NCBI RefSeq assembly: GCF_000422505.1
Contig: NZ_KE383866.1
Location: forward strand, 245,342-309,341
Direction of reading: 5' to 3'
DNA: 64,000 bases
Origin: Paenibacillus pinihumi DSM 23905 = JCM 16419
GTDB taxonomy: Bacteria > Bacillota > Bacilli > Paenibacillales > Paenibacillaceae
The translations under genes were made by a program, and so were the position numbers. The notes beneath the pieces were generated by a model, which saw nothing but the letters and a program-made list of their open reading frames with translations, had not been told where the DNA came from and ran no database searches. Shown here piece after piece: positions 9,636 to 17,137 of the stretch. Each line of letters opens with the position of its first letter. Position 1 is the stretch's first letter.

Positions 9636-10457
9636 ATGCATGAACTTCTCGACCCAAAAAATGATTTTGTATTTAAACGCATCTTCGGCAGTGAAGAAAA
9701 TAAAGATATTCTTTTAGCTTTCCTTAATCGTACTTTTAGTGAAGCAGGAGAGCCGCCATTAACTGAAATTATTTTAATGAACCCCTATACAGATAAAGAT
9801 TCGCCACGAGATAAGCAGTCCATTTTTGATATTCAGGCCAGGACGACAGAAGGTAAACTAATTAATATTGAAATGCAGCTCTTTAATAAATATGATAATA
9901 AAAAACGCACTTTGTATTATTGGAGCAAACAATACTCTACTCAGTTAGAAGAAGGACAGTCTTATAAAAAACTCATGAAATGTGTGACAATTAATATCCT
10001 TAATTTCACCATCTTGGCAAATGACCGTTATCACAATATTTTTCATCTGAGGGAAGATTACAGTGGTATTAAGTTGCTAGATGACATTGAAATTCATTTT
10101 ATTGAATTATCCAAATTGAATAATCAAATTATTCCACATGAAGGTGGATTAATGAATTGGTTGCTTTTCCTAAAAAGTGAAGATACAGACCATTGGGAGG
10201 TATTGAAAATGAATGAGCCCAAGCTCGGCAAAGCTATGACTGCACTTGAATATTTGAGTCAAAATGCAGAAGCACGCCGGATGTATGAAATGAGACAGAA
10301 GATTCTTCATGATGAAGCATCTATGTTAGAAGGAGCGCGGGAAGAAGGAAAACTTGAAGTTGCAAAAAAATTATTGCAGATGGGCTTGGATACCGACACA
10401 ATTCATGAAGCAACTGGTCTGAGTATTGGTGAGATAAAGAAACTTGATATGAATTAA
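9636..10457 (+). CDS. Rpn family PD-(D/E)XK nuclease / putative transposase
   Basis: 273 aa. The N-terminus (MHELLDPKNDFVFKRIFGSEENKDILLAFLN) is the hallmark of the Rpn/PF12784 family of recombination-promoting nucleases (transposase_31-like). The PD-(D/E)XK core is visible as FDIQA (D65) and IEMQ (E79xQ81). The C-terminus (about 230-273) holds EGAREEGKLEVAKKLLQMGLDTDTIHEATGLS, a helical tail common to the family. Related Rpn proteins are DNA endonucleases linked to RecA-independent recombination and in some cases to phage defence or toxin-antitoxin behaviour. The ribosome binding site is AGGAGA. The gene stands alone between two terminators at the edge of the defence island. Confidence 0.85.
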   Translation: MHELLDPKNDFVFKRIFGSEENKDILLAFLNRTFSEAGEPPLTEIILMNPYTDKDSPRDKQSIFDIQARTTEGKLINIEMQLFNKYDNKKRTLYYWSKQYSTQLEEGQSYKKLMKCVTINILNFTILANDRYHNIFHLREDYSGIKLLDDIEIHFIELSKLNNQIIPHEGGLMNWLLFLKSEDTDHWEVLKMNEPKLGKAMTALEYLSQNAEARRMYEMRQKILHDEASMLEGAREEGKLEVAKKLLQMGLDTDTIHEATGLSIGEIKKLDMN

Positions 10458-10458
10458 A

Positions 10459-10500
10459 AAAATCCGGGCTGCAGAGGATAACTCTTACAGCCCGGATTTT
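10459..10500 (+). terminator. rho-independent terminator after rpn-like gene
   Basis: Stem AAATCCGGGCTG / CAGCCCGGATTT with about 15 nt of loop and a short T run. It is also correctly placed for the converging Nudix gene on the minus strand. Confidence 0.85.
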
Positions 10501-10558
10501 AATGTTTCTATACACTTATTATTTCAGTTACAGCCGGAAACAAATATTGCACTCTCTA

Positions 10559-10987
10559 CTATGGTTCCAATTTGAATACCTGACTGACAAAAGGCGTCAC
10601 AGGCAGCTGCTTCAATTTTTGCACATTAATCCACTCTGCCCCAAGCGAATCCTGTCCGTCCCCATACGTTTTCAGCTCATCCCCGTCACTAGTCAGCTCC
10701 ACATCGTAAAGAATGCCGATATGATGCAATTCTTCCAGCTCATTTTTCTGAAAAGAATGAATCAGTGTATAGGAAAACGAAGCTCTTATCGTCCCTTGAA
10801 GCCTGGTCAATCCTGTCTCTTCCTCAAACTCCCGGAGCAACGTTTCATATGGCGTTTCCCCAAATTCGATCGTACCGCCGGGGAAATCCCATTTGCCTGT
10901 ATGCGGACCTCTGCCCTTTCGGACAAGGAGCACCTGATTGTTCCTCACGAGCACCCCGTATACACCAAGATGAGTATGTCGCTTCAC
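10559..10987 (-). CDS. Nudix hydrolase (MutT-like)
   Basis: 142 aa using a GTG start at 10987, which has AAGGGGG 6 bp upstream. The open frame runs further to 11029 but that start lacks a site. The Nudix box is complete: GGTIEFGE, then LLREFEEETGL (G-x5-E-x7-REUxEExGU), preceded by KWDFPGG. Such proteins hydrolyse nucleoside diphosphates linked to another moiety, often damaged or surplus nucleotides; the substrate cannot be told from sequence. It lies just downstream of the truncated WecG-like gene on the same strand. Confidence 0.88.
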   Translation of the reverse strand: MKRHTHLGVYGVLVRNNQVLLVRKGRGPHTGKWDFPGGTIEFGETPYETLLREFEEETGLTRLQGTIRASFSYTLIHSFQKNELEELHHIGILYDVELTSDGDELKTYGDGQDSLGAEWINVQKLKQLPVTPFVSQVFKLEP

Positions 10988-11032
10988 TATTATCCCCCTT
11001 GTAAAAACTCTCCTTATCATGTCATACATTCA

Positions 11033-11470
11033 TTATGCAAGTGTTAGCCGGGTTGCCGCGGATGCACCCGGACATCGTAACGAAATGCTACTCTTTTCTC
11101 TAACACCCCGAACCTGTTCGCTTGTTGCCGGATCAGCCCCCAGGAAATAAAAGGACCAGCCCTGTTCATTTCCCGATTCCAGCAGTCTGAGCAATGTATC
11201 GTAGCCTGTCACACGCTCAGGGAGATTCCCCCCTTTGACACGCGAAACCATGACAATCCCAATTCCATCCGCCGTAATCATGTCCGCCTCATCCACGATG
11301 GTCCGCAAAGACTGGTCATTCTGGCAGGCCATCGTGATTTCCGGATTCACGGTAATGACATGGAACAGCTTGGATTGATTTTGAGCAATCACTCCGCTTA
11401 GCTGCTCAATGGTCTCATTTAACGTCCGCTTCGGAAAGCGAATTCCCATCACCTTTGCATGCGTATCCAT
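11033..11470 (-). pseudogene. truncated WecG/TagA/CpsF-family glycosyltransferase
   Basis: Only 145 aa where the family is about 240 aa. The N-terminal two thirds are well preserved: MGIRFPKRTLNETI, VITVNPEITMA, ADMITADGIGIVMV, ERVTGYDTLLRLLE and FYFLGADP, the pattern of N-acetylmannosaminyltransferases (TagA) acting on undecaprenyl-PP-GlcNAc in wall teichoic acid or ECA synthesis. After about residue 120 the expected next segment (a HGYF-like motif and the PKQE-W region) is absent and is replaced by a Arg/Ser/Ala-rich tail. No other frame restores it. The ribosome binding site (AAGGTGG) is intact. It is most likely a 3'-deleted gene fused to unrelated sequence. Confidence 0.75.
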
Positions 11471-11503
11471 AGCTGCTCAACCACCTTCGATTCATTTTGC
11501 ATG

Positions 11504-12442
11504 TCAAGCTATGACCTTATTCAAATAGTTCTCCAAACCTTCCTTTGCCCGCGTATCATTCGTCCATGCTCCCAGATTCCAGGCCATGAACCGCAGCCCG
11601 AGATAACGGGAGGCTATGCTGAAATATTGATTGAATTTTGCGGGAGATACTGCCCTGCTTACTTCCCCAAGCGCCTCCTGATAGGCATTAAGCTGCTCCG
11701 ACCGATCACATCGGAGAGGCATGTCCAGAAACAACGAGCCGTATCTTGCCTCCTCCCAATCGATAAAAAGCACATCTGTATTTTGATGAACCAGTACATT
11801 GCCCGGATTCAAATCATTATGGATCAGCGTATGAAATCTCTCATTGTGAACAACATCATTCATTTCCTGGATGATGCTGGCAGATATTCTCTCTACCTCT
11901 GGTATGTAATCGCCATAGACTTCCCTGAACTGTTCATCCCGGCAAGCTGTTTCCCATGACGGTCTCCAACGTTTCTCTATCATCTCTTCGATATGAACCA
12001 TATCCGCACATGGCAGCCAGGACATTAACTCTTGCTGGCCCAGATTAATTCGATGAATATACGCAAGCGACTCCATTTCTTTCATCTGAAGCTTCTCCAC
12101 GTCGATTGTATGATAATCCGTCTGGTAATCGACATCCTGAATGCAAATGAGCGCCCGGTCAGACCGAAAATCCGTTGTAAAACTGTAAGGCACTTTGGCG
12201 GATTGGGCGAATAAGCGGCTTAAAACCCGGCGTTCTGTGAGTTTAGCCAGCTTGGTAATGAAGGAAGCCTCCTCCTTCATCCCGTTCTTTTCAAATTGCA
12301 CATGATGCCTCTGGAGGCTCACCGCCTGATAGCCCATCTGCAGTGCCCGGCTCTCTGCCGCTGTTACTTCCGCAACCGGAGAAATGTATAGCTTCGTTGT
12401 TTCCTGAATTAGCTTCATAACTTCTTGTTGTTCCAAACTCAT
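11504..12442 (-). CDS. APH-fold phosphotransferase (aminoglycoside/choline kinase-like)
   Basis: 312 aa. The kinase-like catalytic loop HNDLNPGNVL is at 208-217 with D210 as the predicted catalytic base, and the metal-binding DWEEA at 228-232. Together they define the APH/choline kinase fold. The N-lobe is diverged and I see no clear glycine loop. Targets in this superfamily range from aminoglycosides and macrolides to choline, homoserine, fructosamines and spore-coat sugars (CotS), so neither resistance nor coat function can be claimed. The gene is monocistronic-looking, upstream of the wecG fragment on the same strand. Confidence 0.78.
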   Translation of the reverse strand: MSLEQQEVMKLIQETTKLYISPVAEVTAAESRALQMGYQAVSLQRHHVQFEKNGMKEEASFITKLAKLTERRVLSRLFAQSAKVPYSFTTDFRSDRALICIQDVDYQTDYHTIDVEKLQMKEMESLAYIHRINLGQQELMSWLPCADMVHIEEMIEKRWRPSWETACRDEQFREVYGDYIPEVERISASIIQEMNDVVHNERFHTLIHNDLNPGNVLVHQNTDVLFIDWEEARYGSLFLDMPLRCDRSEQLNAYQEALGEVSRAVSPAKFNQYFSIASRYLGLRFMAWNLGAWTNDTRAKEGLENYLNKVIA

Positions 12443-12562
12443 CCTTGTCCTCCATCAAATTGATAATATTACCATTATTATAGATGAACAGAGCTTCCTG
12501 CACCATCATTTCATAGAATTTCCAGAATAAAGATGTTTATATAATCGACAGTATTGTTTAAG

Positions 12563-12591
12563 CAAAAAAAACCGCCCATAAAATGGGCGGA
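12563..12591 (-). terminator. rho-independent terminator of the ABC/Nudix operon
   Basis: On the minus strand CCGCCCAT / ATGGGCGG stem with a 2-nt spaced loop followed by eight T. It closes the gntR-ABC-Nudix transcript. Confidence 0.9.
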
Positions 12592-12601
12592 TAGAACTTT
12601 C

Positions 12602-13072
12602 CTAACGGCATACTCCGAATTCTCCAGATCGCCAATCATTATACGCATCCTCATGCTGTTTTACGAATAACTGAGGCAGCTCATTCTTGGGAAAAAACTT
12701 TAACTCCAGGGTCTCATCACCATCTGTTACAAGTTCGCCACTGACAGGCGTACATTGAAAAAAGAACATAATAGACTGAGCTTGATCACCGCCGGGATAA
12801 TGATGAACATACTTTGTATAAACGCCGATAAGCCGTTCAACTTTCACGATTAAACCTGTTTCCTCATATATTTCACGAATCGCAGTTTCTTCGGCAGATT
12901 CCCCCAATTCCATCGCACCGCCTGGAAATCCCCAAGCACCGCTATCCCCTCTTCTTTGCAATAAGACTTCTTCATCTTCATTACATATAATACCTCCTGC
13001 AAAATTGAGGAAAATCAGTTCATGCCCAACCCTTTCTCTGATCCACGCAATATAATTTGGTCTATTTGTCAT
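12602..13072 (-). CDS. Nudix hydrolase
   Basis: 156 aa from the ATG at 13072, which has GGAGGGG at a normal distance; an upstream ATG at 13114 overlaps the preceding gene and has no site. The Nudix box is complete: GGAMELGE followed by AIREIYEETGL, preceded by WGFPGG. The C-terminal part (DGDETLELKFFPKNELP) is typical of ADP-ribose/NTP pyrophosphohydrolase-like members. It follows the 411-aa membrane-anchored protein of the ABC operon with a gap of about 40 bp. Substrate unknown. Confidence 0.88.
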   Translation of the reverse strand: MTNRPNYIAWIRERVGHELIFLNFAGGIICNEDEEVLLQRRGDSGAWGFPGGAMELGESAEETAIREIYEETGLIVKVERLIGVYTKYVHHYPGGDQAQSIMFFFQCTPVSGELVTDGDETLELKFFPKNELPQLFVKQHEDAYNDWRSGEFGVCR

Positions 13073-13110
13073 CGTATATTCCCCTCCAGCATCTTTACCA
13101 TGGAAATTAA

Positions 13111-14346
13111 TCACTGCCGTTTAACGTAGATATTTCCCAGACGCAAATACTCAATCTTTTCCGTCTCTGCAACCTCAGGATTCACATAAGCGACTTGGCC
13201 GAGGTACAGAATGGTTGTATCCTGCAAATCCACTACAGCTACCAAAGGGGCGCTTTTGGTCAAGAGCAAAAGATAGATCTTATTGTTTCCTAAGACTGCA
13301 TCTCCAATTTTCACAGCTCCAAATTGCTCCGGCGTCAGCTTCAAGTATTCCCGCCTGTCCTCTTTCGTAGATAAGTTATATTGGGACACAACAGCACTTT
13401 GTACACTATACTTGACCAACGAATAAGTATCGCCGTACAAGCTTGTTTTAAATCTGTTGTCTTCGGAATCAAAAGATTTGCTTAACGTATAAAACACTGG
13501 AATCTCTTCCTTTTTCCCTGTCAAAAGTGAATAAGCGTAGAGGTGCTCGGACAGTCTCTCAGATTCAAAGCTACTGCCAATTGAGCCGGAAATAATACTC
13601 TCTTTTGCTTCATTGACCAACATAAACGCAGATGAAGACTCGGATAAATCTTCGTTCAGGTAAATGCTATTGCGGGTGAATATCTTTCCGGACAGCTCAT
13701 TTTTTCCCGCCAGCTTATCCGTCCGATCCCACTTTTCACTGGAGAGATCAATAACCAGGTCATAAATCGCTGCGGAAGGATAATAGGACAAGTAATTGTT
13801 AATCACAACATGCAGCTCATTTCCTAATTTCTGCACATCTGCAATTGCACCGGGAAATACCCTGACGTCAACCTCAAACTGACGCTCTTTATCGGCTTTT
13901 CGATCATATACAGTAATTTGCATCGTTCCACCCTGATCGCTTGAATCACCGCGGAAGTCAGCCCATTTCGCATAAATGAACCAGTCCTCATTAATATAAG
14001 CTTGCAAATCATATTTTTTTCCTCGCGTAACATTGCGGCGCTCTCCGATGAATGAATCAAACATCATGCTCCTGGAAAACCATTTATCTCTGCCTAATAA
14101 CTGGTTGCGAACATTCGTATTACGATCCTGGTAACGGCTTCCGGCTGCAGTTACTTCCACAACTTCGGATTTCATCCTGCCTCCATAAGTCCCGGTAAGA
14201 GAAACAGCCCCTAGCTCATCAGGATCACCTTCCAACGCTTCGAGTTTAAAATCAGGGAGATGATCAACGGAACCCATACTATAATAGACAGAAATCCCGC
14301 CAATAGCCAGCAAACTAAACAACAGCGTCATCCAATAACGTTTCAT
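13111..14346 (-). CDS. membrane-anchored protein of unknown function linked to YtrA-type ABC transporter
   Basis: 411 aa. Residues 5-24 form a single N-terminal transmembrane anchor (YWMTLLFSLLAIGGISVYY); the rest is predicted extracytoplasmic and rich in beta-strand-like segments, with repeated short blocks such as YDLVIDLSSEKW and NNKIYLLLLTKSAPLVAVVDL that suggest a propeller-like fold. No enzyme motif is seen. It starts 11 bp after the ABC permease stops (ribosome binding site AAGGGGGAG), so it belongs to the same transcript and is probably a transporter accessory or sensor. I do not recognise the family. Confidence 0.7.
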   Translation of the reverse strand: MKRYWMTLLFSLLAIGGISVYYSMGSVDHLPDFKLEALEGDPDELGAVSLTGTYGGRMKSEVVEVTAAGSRYQDRNTNVRNQLLGRDKWFSRSMMFDSFIGERRNVTRGKKYDLQAYINEDWFIYAKWADFRGDSSDQGGTMQITVYDRKADKERQFEVDVRVFPGAIADVQKLGNELHVVINNYLSYYPSAAIYDLVIDLSSEKWDRTDKLAGKNELSGKIFTRNSIYLNEDLSESSSAFMLVNEAKESIISGSIGSSFESERLSEHLYAYSLLTGKKEEIPVFYTLSKSFDSEDNRFKTSLYGDTYSLVKYSVQSAVVSQYNLSTKEDRREYLKLTPEQFGAVKIGDAVLGNNKIYLLLLTKSAPLVAVVDLQDTTILYLGQVAYVNPEVAETEKIEYLRLGNIYVKRQ

Positions 14347-14357
14347 CGTTCTCCCCC

Positions 14358-15194
14358 TTATACCGTGATCTTTTTGGCAAGCAGCCGGAAACCAAAGAGC
14401 ACCGACAACATAAGGAGTACCAGACAGATTCCGAATACCAGCCCTACAATCTCATCGGTATAGAGAAAGGAGTCCGGATTTCCAATGCCCAGAAGGTCTG
14501 GAAGAAACATTACCGCCATAACATGCACAGCAACATATAGCAGTCCGTACAATATCCCGATTCTCCTATAGCTTCGTTCCAGCAAAATCGCGGTAAAAAT
14601 AATCAGCACCGCCATAATACCTGCTCCATAGATCGTGAAGAATTGCTCCACATTGCGCGGAAGCAGCATATCGAGCGCAAGGTTGGCACTAATGACTTCA
14701 GGCCAGTAAGAGTCCACTCTCCACTCCGCGGGAACCATCATTTGAAACAGCAGCTTCTCAACAGGCAGCAGAAGCAATTGATACGAGACCAGCCCGAATA
14801 CAAAAATAAGGATGGCTGTCAGCTTCGCCAGGTAAATCTGGCATCTGGCTCCAGGTAGCATTAGCAGCCGGTAAATGAAAGTCGACTTTCCCAGCCAGTC
14901 TCTGTACCAGATGAAAAAGATGTAAAGCCCAATTACTGCAATACTAATGAATATCGGAATAATAAAATAAAAGTTCGTCTGTGAGATAACCCATGTAAAA
15001 GACAGCATGCCTTCGGGAACAAACGGTTGCCTGACACTGCTATAGGCCGGATTCTCCCATTTCAATGACAGTTCATCGGACAATACGGAAATAATTGCAC
15101 CCACCTGAAATATCAAAATAATGCCCATTAAGAAAAGCATCAAATATCGGAATCTGTGAACTTCCATATGGACCAGCTTCAAATAGCGGTTCAA
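14358..15194 (-). CDS. ABC transporter permease, YtrC/D-like
   Basis: 278 aa integral membrane protein with about six hydrophobic segments (roughly 14-36, 68-92, 114-136, 184-206, 210-230, 248-270). It begins with TTG that overlaps the stop of the ATPase gene (TTGA), with GGGAGG upstream inside the ATPase gene, so the two are translationally coupled. A permease paired with a single ATPase and a GntR/YtrA regulator is the arrangement of B. subtilis ytr-like cell-wall-antibiotic-responsive transporters. Substrate unknown. Confidence 0.75.
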   Translation of the reverse strand: MNRYLKLVHMEVHRFRYLMLFLMGIILIFQVGAIISVLSDELSLKWENPAYSSVRQPFVPEGMLSFTWVISQTNFYFIIPIFISIAVIGLYIFFIWYRDWLGKSTFIYRLLMLPGARCQIYLAKLTAILIFVFGLVSYQLLLLPVEKLLFQMMVPAEWRVDSYWPEVISANLALDMLLPRNVEQFFTIYGAGIMAVLIIFTAILLERSYRRIGILYGLLYVAVHVMAVMFLPDLLGIGNPDSFLYTDEIVGLVFGICLVLLMLSVLFGFRLLAKKITV

Positions 15195-15880
15195 GACTGA
15201 TATACCTCCCTCATAACATCACGTACCGATTTGCCTTCTTCATAGCGCATGACTTCGCAGTCGAAGGACCGGATGATTTTCCCGTCTTGCAAAAGCACAG
15301 CCTTATCCATCAGCCGCTCCATCTCTGCGATCTCATGTGTGGTGAACAGCACTCCACGGTCTTCAATAAGATCGCTCGTAAACACCTCAGTAATCTTCTC
15401 ACGGCTGAACATATCGATCCCGGAGAATGGCTCATCCATTAAGATGTAGTCCGTATCCTGGCCTAGCCCCAGCATCAGACTGAACTTTGCAGTCGTTCCC
15501 TTTGACAGGTTTCCAAGCCGTTCCGTTCTTTCGAGACCAAAAAACTGAAGCAATTCCTGTGCCCGCGCCATATTCCATCCCTTATAAAAATCTTCCATAA
15601 AGCGCAGTGATTCACTGATTCTCATTCCGGGAGGCATCGTGAGATGATCCGGTACAAACGCAATCCGCTCATAGACCTGCTTGCCGGGCGCTTCACCATC
15701 AATGGTGATATGCCCGCCATGAATCGGTGTCAGGCCCATAACCGCATGAAGCAAGGTTGATTTACCCGCTCCGTTAATGCCGATCAGACAAGTAATCTGC
15801 CCTTTGTCAGCCGTGAAGGATATACCGTTTAATACTTTGCGCAGACCATATCGTTTATGTACATGTTCAACTCTGATCAC
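15191..15880 (-). CDS. ABC transporter ATP-binding protein
   Basis: 229 aa from the GTG at 15880 (GGAGGGGG 8 bp upstream, located inside the end of the gntR gene); the frame is open to an ATG at 15898 without a site. Walker A GINGAGKST, the signature LSKGTTAKFSL (a variant of LSGGQ common in this subfamily) and Walker B YILMDEPFSGID are present. It overlaps the regulator gene by 14 bp and the permease by 4 bp. It powers the permease encoded next. Confidence 0.88.
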   Translation of the reverse strand: MIRVEHVHKRYGLRKVLNGISFTADKGQITCLIGINGAGKSTLLHAVMGLTPIHGGHITIDGEAPGKQVYERIAFVPDHLTMPPGMRISESLRFMEDFYKGWNMARAQELLQFFGLERTERLGNLSKGTTAKFSLMLGLGQDTDYILMDEPFSGIDMFSREKITEVFTSDLIEDRGVLFTTHEIAEMERLMDKAVLLQDGKIIRSFDCEVMRYEEGKSVRDVMREVYQS

Positions 15881-16316
15881 CACTTGTACCCCCTCCATCA
15901 GATTTCGGCTGACGGTTTGTCTCTTCCGTATATTTTGACCGCACCAAATCGAGCAGCTCTTCTACTGGCACATTTACCTTGCGTACAGATGCAACAAAAG
16001 CATCCACAGCCTCTCCGATTAATTCCGAACGGATGGCACGCAGTACCTCTTCATCACCCGTAATCCGGCTCGGTGAATTCCCCTCTGTCACAATCAACTG
16101 CTGTTCCTCCATTTCCTTGTAAGCTTTCTGGGCTGTATTCGGGTTAATCTTCATCAACGTTCCCAATTCCCTGCGTGAAGGGATAACTTGTCCGGCCTGT
16201 AATTTTCCTGTGGCGATTTGCTCCTTGAAATGCCGGACAACCTGCAGATAGACCGGGTCCCTGCTGTTAAAATCAACTGAAGCCCAAGCTTCACCTGTTC
16301 CCATATCTGATTTCAC
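15867..16316 (-). CDS. GntR-family regulator, YtrA subfamily
   Basis: 149 aa, the short YtrA type with no large ligand domain. The winged helix (about 15-85) contains VYLQVVRHFKEQIATGKLQAG, IPSRRELGTLMKINPNTAQKAYKEMEEQQLI, the standard GntR DNA-binding signature; the tail (86-149) is helical. As first gene of a GntR-ATPase-permease operon it very probably represses its own operon. Two palindromes of identical architecture lie 20-70 bp upstream (see operator entries). Inducers of this subfamily are often cell-wall antibiotics; not demonstrable here. Confidence 0.88.
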   Translation of the reverse strand: MKSDMGTGEAWASVDFNSRDPVYLQVVRHFKEQIATGKLQAGQVIPSRRELGTLMKINPNTAQKAYKEMEEQQLIVTEGNSPSRITGDEEVLRAIRSELIGEAVDAFVASVRKVNVPVEELLDLVRSKYTEETNRQPKSDGGGTSGDQS

Positions 16317-16335
16317 CTCATTAAAAACCGAGTGT

Positions 16336-16357
16336 GTGTACTATGTAGTTCATACAC
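16336..16357. promoter_or_regulatory. putative YtrA operator, site 1 (imperfect)
   Basis: GTGTA-N12-TACAC, 22 bp, about 20 bp upstream of the gntR start. It shares exact outer arms and spacing with the perfect palindrome 29 bp further upstream. Confidence 0.65.
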
Positions 16358-16364
16358 CTTGTAA

Positions 16365-16386
16365 GTGTATTATCGCGATAATACAC
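16365..16386. promoter_or_regulatory. putative YtrA operator, site 2 (perfect 22-bp palindrome)
   Basis: A perfect 22-bp palindrome centred on TCGCGA with outer arms GTGTAT / ATACAC. It belongs to the GTGTA...TACAC class reported for YtrA-type regulators. Located upstream of the gntR-ABC operon, 29 bp start to start from the first site. Confidence 0.75.
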
Positions 16387-16496
16387 CAGCTTGTCAACCC
16401 ATTTTCAACCATGTGTCCCTAATTTTTGGTTCCACTTCGTAATCGGCACCTGCACTCTTAAGCAGTTCCCCGTCAATTTTGTCCTCTTACAACAAT

Positions 16497-16530
16497 AGAC
16501 ACCGTTAACCTCAAAGGGCCAACAGTGTCT
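16497..16530 (-). terminator. possible terminator after LysM gene
   Basis: Arms AGACACCGTT / AACAGTGTCT (with G-U pairs) about 30 bp downstream of the LysM gene on the minus strand. The following tract is only moderately T-rich. Confidence 0.4.
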
Positions 16531-16561
16531 ATCCAAAGATCACAATTTTCAGTTGTACCGC

Positions 16562-17044
16562 TTAATACCCTGTATATGGCGAGTACATCGGCCAGTTGTT
16601 CGGGCTGGCGGCCGGAGAAACATTCGCCGGGGCAACATTCATTGGAGCCATATTCACAGGGGCCACATTCGCCGGAGAGACCTGGCTGTTCACCTCTGCC
16701 TTCTCTTCCAGATACATTTTGTGACAGTACATTTTATCCAAACGCGGGATATTAACAGTAGTGCCTTGGACCTGAGCCGGATTTTGAATATGCGGATTCA
16801 TCGCCTCCAGAATTGGCTGCGGACAGTTGTACATACGGGCCAGGCTTTCCAGCGTATCTCCTTCTTTGCATTGATGCTGTGCGTAATACTGGTCATCCCG
16901 GACATTTCCGTCTCTAAAAAACGGGAAAAAGAATGGAGAAAGGAAGAAGAAAGGGAAGAAGCGGGGACGCGGAAAAAAGAACGGATTAAAGAAAGGTCCT
17001 GCTCCCGGTACAAAAGCTCGACTTGCATGGTGGGGATGTTGCAT
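16562..17044 (-). CDS. LysM-domain protein with Phe/Pro-rich segment, probable spore coat/cortex-associated
   Basis: 160 aa from the ATG at 17044, which has AAGGAGG 9 bp upstream; the frame is open to 17122. Residues 18-43 contain 15 Phe among Pro/Arg, an extreme aromatic segment. Residues 56-101 are a LysM domain (CKEGDTLESLARMYNCP, then AMNP and VQGTTVNIP), the peptidoglycan/GlcNAc-binding fold found in SafA and related coat assembly proteins. Residues 122-146 are a short VAPxN repeat, and the end is Pro/Tyr-rich (WPMYSPYTGY). No signal peptide. This composition fits a spore-coat morphogenetic or coat protein retained in the mother cell, but that is inference. Confidence 0.75.
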   Translation of the reverse strand: MQHPHHASRAFVPGAGPFFNPFFFPRPRFFPFFFLSPFFFPFFRDGNVRDDQYYAQHQCKEGDTLESLARMYNCPQPILEAMNPHIQNPAQVQGTTVNIPRLDKMYCHKMYLEEKAEVNSQVSPANVAPVNMAPMNVAPANVSPAASPNNWPMYSPYTGY

Positions 17045-17137
17045 GTGTGATTGGCCTCCTTGGTATAGGTACTTACCCATACCATATGAGCAATCTCCCG
17101 AATTGGTTAACATTATTTGCATCCTTCATTCCTTGCC

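Noticed and set aside
10502..11047. 181-aa plus-strand frame over the Nudix gene
   Set aside because: Antisense to an intact Nudix box; no ribosome binding site.
11504..12442. Aminoglycoside resistance gene
   Set aside because: Only the APH fold motifs are seen; no specific resistance family can be recognised.
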